Of a stretch of 64,000 bases of DNA, positions 55,301 to 64,000 are shown piece by piece (position 1 is the first letter of the stretch; the number at the start of each line of letters is the position of its first letter). The stretch is from Chromobotia macracanthus. Lineage: Eukaryota; Chordata; Actinopteri; Cypriniformes; Botiidae. The stretch lies in contig JAZGTH010000071.1 in assembly GCA_036877525.1 (NCBI GenBank), positions 5,324,001 to 5,388,000 on the forward strand, written 5' to 3'. The position numbers were made by a program, and so were the translations under genes. Under the pieces are notes generated by a model. The model did no database searches. It was not told the DNA's origin and worked only from the letters and a program-made list of their open reading frames with translations.

Positions 55301-58300
55301 TCCCCACTCATAATTTCTACCCAATACATTATTCTAGAGCTCGGCATGTAGAAACGTAGTATATTCATTAAACAAATAACCAAACGCTTAAACATCTTAA
55401 TAAATATCTTGATTTTTAGTTGTTTTAACATATTTGAATGCTTGTTTGTCTTAATATAAATGATTTTAAGTCATCTTGAGGCCCTCTCAGAAGTTTGTTG
55501 AGGGCCCCTAGTTGGCCTCAGCCCCTTGGGTGAGAAAACTGTTTTACAGTTACAATGTTAAGATTTCTGTAGGCTTATAAGTGGCAGTCACCATCTTTAC
55601 GTTCTTGTACCGCAGCTGCTGTGAGGTTCTTCTTTGCTAAAATCGGCACATAGTCAATCCAGCCGTCCGTACCAGAAGGAATCCTGCACACATTTAAGAT
55701 ATGAGCAAGGACCTTCATTGCATCACATTTGAGATTGATGATCGTGCGAGTACCTGTTAACATCTTCTCGACCTCCTGTGGTGCCCCAGTAGTTCTGAAG
55801 AGAAACACAAATGCAAAACTCTTAATAATAAGACATGTAGGACATGAAATCTAAATATTTATACATATTCTGACTGTTCATAAGCACACATTATTCCTGA
55901 GAAAATGTTTTTGTAATATTTCAAAATAATACAAATCTTGCTCCGCCTTTTAAACAAATATACTTTTTAGACGATGTCACTAAGCTTTCTTTCAGCTCCT
56001 AAGCAGCTGTCATGTAGAGACAGATCACCACAATTGTTGATGGATTCATTGTATTTTTTCAAATGCATGTTAACTACAAACTACAAATGAAGGTCTCCAG
56101 TTTTGAAGAGCTGTTCCTTTGACTGGTTACCATTGTTTGCTTGATGATCCAACCACAAGGGGGCGATGTAGGTTGCTTATAAAATCTTAGCTGTTCTGAC
56201 CACCTGTTTCCTGTGTCACCCAGCATAAGTGCAGATAATATGTTTATGTGTATAAATGTATTTTTCACTTTAATGAGGGTGAGTAAATGATGGAAGAATT
56301 TTTATTTTTGGGTGAACTATCCCTTTAAGGCCCCAAGACCCACCGCTTCAATAAAGGGCACCCCAAGGTTTTTGCTGCCCATCTCAAGCACGTCTGCTTC
56401 CTGTTTATGTTGTCTGAGGTACTGCTCAGCTTCCTGTGAAACAAGAGGGCAGATTAGAGTTGCATCAATACCAAACATTTGGCTTTTAAATTACCTTGAT
56501 AGTGATATTGAACAACAAATAAACAATTTCTTCCACATAATTGCTATATGGTTTCATAAGACATCTGAATATAACTCATTTTTATTATTTTTGTAATTTT
56601 GAATATTGACAACCCCAGTCCCCATTTACTTTCATTATATAGAAAAGTATATTTCTATATACATGATATAGAAAGATATGTCATATTACTTTTATTGTAC
56701 TGGTATACAGTGCATGGGCCAGTGCGCTTGGCTTTCAGCTTTAAAATTGTTTTCTACTGGCAGCAGGTTAAATATTATGGTCCTAATTGTTTATCTACCA
56801 AACATCTTGTCTGTGGCTTAACGAAACAAAAAGAGACCTGAGGGATACTTGACACGCTCTCTGTATGAAATCAAGTCCAGGCCGTTCCACAACCTGCACG
56901 ATTACTCTTGGCATTCTCCGGCAGCCACTTTTTATTAGCGGTCCCTGGCTCTTATTTAAAGCAGGCTGAAGTAAAATACTGTTGGTTTTAACTGCGGTTG
57001 AGACCGCAATTAATGACAGTTCTGGTGCCCCTGGGAGGAACAGTTGAGAGAGGAAAAGCTACGAATTTAAGTGGTACAAAACCAAAACAGTCAGTAGCAT
57101 CTGCGGCATGCGTTCCCCTTCGCGACGGTAATGCAAACAGCTCCCAAATTGTTTCAGTAAGTCAATTTTCTACCCAGCTTCCTGTTATGAAAATTAAAGG
57201 ACATTCTGCCAATACAGTATCTCGGTTCTGGGTTAACAAGGTCCCAGGGGAGTCAGAAATCGGGCAATGAGGCATGGCAGACGGCCAGAGAGATGGAAAC
57301 ATTCTACAATGGAGGAAGAAAAACGTTGCGGTTTTAAAGAGCTGAAATCCAAAGGATTTTGCATTGAAAGACATATCCAAGCCTGCTGGCTCTTGACCCA
57401 ACAAACTCGTGTGCCTTTACAGTGCTAATAGTTTCCAGGCTTTCCAATGAGAAACTCTTGGATGGTCCAGGAGTATGTTCAGCCACTGCTGTACATCTCA
57501 CACACCAAACCCACTAAACACAATGATTGTTCCAATGTGTTCATGCACATACAGACTCCTGCTAATCTCTCCACTAAGCTTTAGAAGAATTACAGCATTG
57601 CTAACAGAGCTAGACAGTCCCTGGTCACTATATATAATTAGATGTCCTGGAATGTTCTTCAAAACACATTTTGTGTTTTATGAGTTTGGAATGACAACTA
57701 AGATAATTATGAAACAATTGCTATTTAAGCAATACAATTACACTCAATACAGAATTGATTTTACCATAAAGCTGTCACTATTGAATGGCAATGTATGTTA
57801 CGAATCTCACCTTACGAGGTTGTCCGTCATATCCCAGTATCTCCCTGTAATATTCCACGTTCTCAGTCATAAACTCGTCCCCTTCGTGGAACAACAGGTA
57901 CGTCAGAGCGCATGACAAAGCTTCCTCGACCCGGCCCGCTGGATACAGAGGAAAGAGACCGTTAGCTGTTGATGAAGCATCTGAGACCCCATGTTTCTTG
58001 GTTAATGTGCCTGATTATTCTTCCTGTGGGATTGTCAGATTTTTCCGAGTCCTCTTTTCCCACATTTATTTCTGTTTGAAGACCTGTGAGCTCAGAAACA
58101 CTCGCATTCCAAGTTAGTGACCACAATGGAACAAACATTCAACTGAGCTAGTGGAAATACTAGACATTGAACAGAGACAGCTAGACAACACACAAACACA
58201 CAAACACACACACACCTGGATATCTGCATGACTTGTGAATGTCTTGAGTATTTTTATTGAGTGATTCACTGCATGTTAACTGATTTACTAGGAATGCATG

Positions 58301-61300
58301 AGTTGTGATGCTTTTAAGAAATGAGACATTTAAACTCTGGAAAATTTATAGGATTCACTCTTTCCTTTAGGACAAGTGATTAAGGAATGATTTCATGATT
58401 AATGAGGTCGTTTATCATTTTAAATTATTTTCAAATGGCCTTAATTAGCTTGTAATTGCCTTTTAAATTTTCCTTCCAATCAGACTTAGGATCAGAATCA
58501 GTTTTCGTTGCCAAGTGTGTTTGTTTACACATGCACAAGGAATTTGATTGGGTGATGGAAGCTTCCAGTGCACAGAGACTGAGCAAGACAGAAGATAATA
58601 ATCCTGGACAGTATATGGAGACTTACTTTGGAAATAGGCAAACTGCAGGTAGTCGTAATGCAGGGGCAGGTAGTTTTCCATGGGAGACAGGCGACCGGGG
58701 CGGGTTGCCAGATCTCTGACACACTCATGCTCACAGTGAAGAACATGTGTGTACAAATCTGTAAATACAGGTTAAGGTGAATTAGGCAACACACTCAACC
58801 TCTACCTGAGTTAGTGCAAGACTTATGAGTGGTATATTCCAAGAACTATTCAAATTAAAATGAGTGCAAATTGCAGTATTCAATAAATAACTGTTAAATA
58901 ATTGAATAGTTATTCATATTAATAAGTATTCGAATTACTGTTTTAAATTTAAATATCAGTATATCATTAATTATTAATATTAATAGTTCATTTATTCATA
59001 GTACGTTTTATTGCTGATCTATTGTTTACAAATACTTATTTCATTAAGAGTAATCATTTAAACAGCTTGAATCAATACAGACTTTTATTTAGGGTAAATT
59101 AGAATGAGATCATCTAACAGGGCTGTAATCAAATATGCTGGTATCAAGGCAGCTGAGGTGCTGGTCCATTTCATGCGGCAGAGCTCAAGGGTAAAGACTA
59201 AATTAGAAAGCTGAGGAGAGGCAGGGCAGGGCACAGCTTGCCCACTTTAAAGGGCACAGTGATTTGTTATGACAGGACAGACGGGTAGCAGGCAGATTTT
59301 TCCAACATCAAAGCAGAGACAGATTAAAAAACAGAAAAGATGACTAAGTGCTTCTTTTAAAAGACGTATAATGGGATGAAGAGAATTTGTTTCGAGTTAG
59401 TCTATAACATTCACAAAGGAATATAACTAGTTCTTGGCTTTCTTTGCAAAGATGGCACAATGATAACCAAACATTTTAAAAGCCTTTTTGTTTATATGGG
59501 AGGGAATGAGCTCTGAGTTACATTCAGATATTATCACTGAAGTTGTATGTGAACTTAAGAAAGAACACACATGAGGTTTTTGACCAGCACAGATAAAGCT
59601 ACATGAATAAGAGGATAAACAATAAAAAGATCCCACACGCATTTAACCGTAATGAAAACTAAAAAATCCATGAACAATGTTACACATATTCTCAGTCCAA
59701 CGGAAAACATACGTACACGCTCGCGCTCGCTCTCGTGTTAAATCACTGAGCAAACAGAAAGTCAGTGACATCACTGTCAGACGAATTCCGTTTTCCAGGA
59801 ATTCCATGCTGATGAACTCTGAGATGTTGCATATTTCACAAAACCCCCTAAAGCTCACATGAGCACTGACAAGCCCCTCTGAGAACAAGTCCTTTCACGA
59901 CGGCCCGTGAACATCAGCTCTTCTCATTTAGCGAGCATGTTTTCCATTCATGTCATGGTTCAAACTTTTGGACCATAGATGTCTGTCAATACACAGCTGT
60001 ATTTCACTGTCATCCTCCATCAACTGGTCATAATGTAGAACCATTAGCTCAATGATATGGATTATTTTATAAGCCAAGTTATGGGCTGTTATGACATAAG
60101 TGTTAGTGAAATATGGCTTCCTGTGTAACTTAAAGGGCCCGGCGCCCAATCAGTGACAGGCGAAGGTGCCGGAGCTGCTTTTGTATTTTGATAGTTAATG
60201 TTGTTTCTTTAGAAAATCTGTAACAGTGTAGTCATGTATTTCAGTGGCGGCTTTTATTACAAATTTTATTGAGAAGTAAGATTCTGTTTAAAGTTTTTTC
60301 TTTTTAAATCTAGTGTAGATAGACTTGTGTGGTCTGTCGAATTGCAAAACAATCGTTGTTGCTTTTTGTGCAGGAATGTAATGCAAGCAAAACATGGCTT
60401 ACGTTTAGTCTGTAACATCTCTTCACAGGCCAGAGTCAAAGCAAACAGCTTCTGTATTTATAAATAATAAGACTGTGTCTTTTGGATGCACCTGGATTTA
60501 GATTTGAGCCAAAAAGAAGTGTTCAAGTTTCATGTTTCATGTTTAAAAACATTGCACAGGTCGATGATAGGAAAAATGTCACACTGAAGGTAATTTGTTA
60601 TTTTCCAACATGAAGTGCCTGTGAGACAAAACAATAACAGACTGTGCCTAAAGTTTGGAAAAACAATTTGCCTACTCTAGAAGGACAGCACAAGGTACAG
60701 AGGTCAGAGAAGGGAAAGCTCTTCATTACTGGAAGTACAAACAGCTTTAGTAAGAAGAGAAACATGATAACCACAACAGAAAGTCCCAAGAAACCACCTG
60801 GGCCAGGAAAAATTTCCCAGAACCTTTTCAGGGGTTTTACCATATTAGCAGGACGTTACAAAAGCATGTACCTGAGATCAGCTCGTAGAGGCTGTATTTG
60901 TACACGACATGATCCGGTTCCTCAAAACGCAGTGGCCCTTCACAAAGGGCCCGACACTCGACATCAGCGTGGTAATATTCAATCAAAGCCTCTTCAAAGA
61001 AAGTCACGGCCCCTTCGTAGTTGCTTTTGTCATAGAGCTTCACTCCAGCAAAGAAGGCTTTCTGTAAATACAATGATGCATATGGTTTATAACACTGATC
61101 CCGCTTATATGGCTTATTCTTATCCCCCTCGGATGACGCAGTCACACAGTCAAATAACAGGTGACTGGATCACCAGAGATGTGAATACCGGGTATAAACA
61201 GAGTCACAGTAATAACTGTGTTCTAGTGCAGGAATGAATACAAATTCCCACATAACAAAGAGAACTGATTTAATATTAAATCAACTATCCTTGCTGCTCT

Positions 61301-61499
61301 TTCTGAGGAACATCAAGCAGCGTTGTGATCTCCAGCAGTCACTGACCTGATGTGGGCGAGCCTCCCGGTCAATCAAATATTCCTCTTTTACGCCCTGCAG
61401 GGCTTTGTACTGCTCTAGGTCCTCGCCCATCTCCACATGCTCAGGGTTGGCCTGAAAATACGTGTGAGCGGCAGACGCAGCTTGATCCAGCTGCCCGAG
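52374..61499 (-). CDS. p3h2: Collagen prolyl 3-hydroxylase (P3H2-like), partial, exon 1 missing
   Basis: An ER 2-oxoglutarate/Fe(II) dioxygenase that 3-hydroxylates collagen prolines; P3H2 acts mainly on basement-membrane collagen IV. Fourteen exons in transcript order: 61347-61499, 60872-61061, 58627-58758, 57811-57938, 56344-56433, 55754-55794, 55592-55683, 55053-55180, 54712-54807, 54018-54168, 53680-53797, 53485-53560, 53260-53400 and 52374-52466; 542 residues in frame. The leprecan TPR part shows CxxxC motifs (CRALC, CEHEC). The catalytic domain has the Fe ligands His-x-Asp in HPIHADNCL and the distal His in GGENPHGV, then 'AVAIWFTLDPLYREL'. The protein ends NPKDEL, an ER-retrieval signal. 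That ending and 'ESYFMLNSTLYFSYTH' favour P3H2 over P3H1 and P3H3. The first exon, with the signal peptide, must lie beyond the right edge. Confidence 0.93.
54240..54624. mobile_element. MITE with about 30-bp terminal inverted repeats
   Basis: The left end 'ctctgtttcaaaaccttgtg' and the right end 'actaggttttgaaacagac' are inverted complements, continuing inward as 'agccacct' against 'aaggcagctc'. The element is about 385 bp with no transposase frame and lies in a p3h2 intron. It is a different family from the 'gttcaccc' MITEs. Confidence 0.7.
56277..56331. mobile_element. MITE end fragment beside a p3h2 splice donor
   Basis: 'gggtgagtaaatgatgg' and 'tttttgggtgaactatccct' are the terminal part of the 'gttcaccc' MITE family. 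The fragment ends only about 12 bp inside the intron from the 5' splice site of the p3h2 exon 56344-56433. Confidence 0.6.
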
Positions 61500-64000
61500 C
61501 TGTGTCAAACAGAGACAAAAAACAGACACACTGAAAAACACATGCACAATGCTACAGGATGTCCTGTTGTGGATTCAGGACAAAATAACAGAATTCATGA
61601 CATTTGTTATGCCTAACAGGGTTCTTAACAAGCTTAACCAACAAGTCTCCCTTGGTCAACCAGGTTTATTAAGAAGTCATGCTGGTTGACCTGCTTTTGT
61701 TTGGCTGGTGAACATCATCACTATACACCAACATGGACCAGCATGGAAGTTCATCTGTCTTTTTAGCAGGAATGTTACTTCTACTGTGAATAAATGGCAC
61801 TGTTTGACATATGATATACATACATATATATAATATAATCACAATCAATTTTGCTCAACTCGAGGACAAACATCAAAACAAGTTCACGGAAGCCATCAGC
61901 TGTTATTTTTCCAGCTGTTATGAAACGCAGACTTAAAATCTGCGAAGCAGATTTGCACTAGTCGTCACTGTTTTAATCCTCCTTAGAACAATATATTGTA
62001 TGAAACAACTCTCATGGTTTGCACTAAATGACTCACGCATTGCAAAACAATGACAAAGTTACAGAGAAAAAGCGGAACAGATCTTTCACCTTTTGCATTC
62101 CAAGGAAAAGCACATCTTGGTGTGCAGGAACAGATAATGCTTATGAACCAAAATAACAGCTAGCACATGGAAGACCTCTAACAATATAAATATTGTATTT
62201 ATATAATTTATATAATAATATAAAAATTTATATAACAATATAAATGAAAAGAAACGCAAGATTTAATTTCCATTTTTGTGTCATTATTTCTTTCAGGATG
62301 ATCCTTTATCAACCTTAATGTTTTGACTTTTTCATGACTCTCACAAGGATCGGTCTGTCAGGGGCTGAAGCAGAGGGCATAAAAGCTTTAGGGGGTAAGA
62401 CTGCTCTCTGTATTTTTCTCCTTCCTCTCACATAGCCTGAATTGCAAAGACTTGAATATAGGAGGTATTTTTGTATCTCAATCAAATGGAATCCTGCTCA
62501 AGATTCTTCTACAGCAGGTCAGATTTCAGAAGCTGGAGCCAAACTTAGGACCTGAAAGAAAGATCTGTCTGTGATGTTCAGTCACCTGTTGCATTCAGCT
62601 CTTACAGGCTACAGTATCCTTTCCAAAATATCCCCATGCCCTGACAAATCCTGTAAACGTCACAGAACAATGGCCATAGAGTTCATGAGGAGATGGAAAA
62701 TAGCCCAGCTGGTCACAAAAGCTGCAAAAATTAGTTTGTCTCGAACCCGCTGCCTGCTGTTCACACTTATGTTCACAATGGCTGTTAGGGTGACAAAAAC
62801 TCATCATGAAACAATTTAGAGAATTCAGCAGAAGGAACCACCAAAATGTTACATTTGAAAGTTTTATTAAAAACATTCACTCTGACTCACGAGTCCTGAA
62901 TAAGTGGACACTTATTTTAGTTCACTTCTAAATGACTTCAACTGATTGTTTTACAGCTAAGAGGCTCATTTCACACACACTTACTAATCCACAGTGTCAG
63001 CTTTTACCAGACTCAATCAGTAAATCAATTACATCTTAAATTTAGTATGTGTACAAACAGTCATCTGTTCATTTTGTATAAAAGGAAAGCACAAGAACCC
63101 TGCAGGTCGTTGACAGCCGTAATGCACAACACTTTTGAAGACAGACATGGAATGAACCGCAGTTCATTTTAATTACGTTAACAGACTTCAGCTAACATTT
63201 GTGCCTTTTAGGGTGAATATTTTCCATAGGAACAACCTGTGGCTGTTGTAACTGCTCTTTAATATACACCACCACGTTTGTTTTACCCAGAATCCCCAGC
63301 GAGAGCGTACAAACCATTTACTCACTGGCTGTAAAAAATTGTAAAACATCTCTCTTGATGTGGGATACAGCCAAAGCCAAAATCTCACTTATAAATGTTT
63401 TTTTTTCTGGTAAAGCAGTCAGGGAATGTCAGTGGGATGTTATTGGAACTGTAGATGCATTTATGTTCTGCAAAATTCCATGCCGACAGGCTGTTTGGTC
63501 GACTACAGTGCTTAAAAAGACCACAGTAAGCTTCTTTATTATATGCTGAATTATTCACTGCCTTGGAATTTGCAAGGTGAGTGCAAAGCATTGTGGGATA
63601 TAGCATTTTATACAGTGGTGAATACTACACAGTTTGGAAAATGTTATAGATTACACAGGTATTCTATGCATACGGAAGGTCTGCATGATGTGTACAGTAC
63701 ACATACCGCATACTAGGTATGCAGATATGTTATTCTCAACAAAGCCATAACTATTACTAAGGTCAAGCCTGGAGTACAAAGATAAAAACTAAGTAAACAG
63801 CAGAATAAACTACACTCAGAGGGCATCCTTTATAAACACTGGTATTCTTGGGTTGGTGACCAGACAAACAAAACTGACAGCTTGTGTACAAATATCTAAA
63901 TCAATATTTTAATTGGTATCAATGGAAAAAGCTTAGTTCTGTCCTCTAGGGACCAAACAAAGTCATGACTTATTATATCATCTTTAAAATTCGAATAAGT
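61500..64000 (-). other. p3h2 first intron, running off the right edge
   Basis: No exon is recognisable up to the end of the window. The sequence is AT-rich with scattered repeat fragments, for example 'agcattgtgggatatag' near 63590, which resembles a common fish repeat end. Confidence 0.5.

Noticed and set aside
60644..61237. 197-codon open frame on the plus strand
   Set aside because: It is antisense to the p3h2 exon at 60872-61061 and its intron; the real coding signal, with the CRALC motif and conserved leprecan sequence, is on the minus strand.

Overview
The window looks like nuclear DNA of a teleost fish, most likely a cyprinid. It is AT-rich, has intron-exon genes with GT/AG borders, long AC and AT microsatellites, and several copies of a MITE-type repeat with a 'gttcaccc...gggtgaac' terminal pattern that I associate with carp, goldfish and zebrafish genomes. 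No operons, CRISPR arrays or bacterial features are present. I rebuilt gene models by hand from splice sites and codon phase. Every complete model closes in frame.

Layout. 1-4.2 kb: repeats and no recognisable gene. 4.26-4.96 kb: a CpG-rich promoter-like block with no assignable gene. About 5.2-9.6 kb: AT-rich, probably partly the 3' UTR of gna11. 9.6-23.4 kb, minus strand: gna11 (G-alpha-11), 359 aa, with two complete alternative versions of exon 4. 25.8-29.0 kb and 30.9-36.0 kb, plus strand: two tandem gna15-class genes (368 and 371 aa), each followed by a copy of the same Tc1-like transposase relic. 37.9-44.7 kb, minus: wdr47 (868 aa), with a CpG-rich promoter at about 45.3 kb. 47.1-50.3 kb, minus: a 266-aa single-Ig-domain membrane receptor that I cannot name. 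52.4-61.5 kb, minus: the 14 downstream exons of a collagen prolyl 3-hydroxylase, best match P3H2. Its first exon lies beyond the right edge.

Functional picture. The left half is a Gq-class G-protein alpha cluster (gna11 plus two gna15 paralogs), matching the GNA11/GNA15 adjacency of human 19p13.3, but here gna11 and gna15 are head-to-head. The right half holds unrelated genes: a microtubule-associated WD40 protein, an immune-type receptor and an ER collagen-modifying enzyme.

Most notable observations. (1) gna11 carries tandem exon 4 copies, one GNA11-like and one GNAQ-like. Both are 129 bp, in the same phase, and keep the switch I Arg and Thr, so one locus could make two Gq-type switch I variants. 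(2) The gna15 pair is a mosaic: the 5' halves are strongly diverged, while exons 5-7 with their introns and 3' flank are nearly identical, which suggests gene conversion. (3) The second gna15 copy has an altered P-loop, an altered switch I proline and an extra N-terminal exon, and both copies have non-canonical receptor-coupling C-termini.
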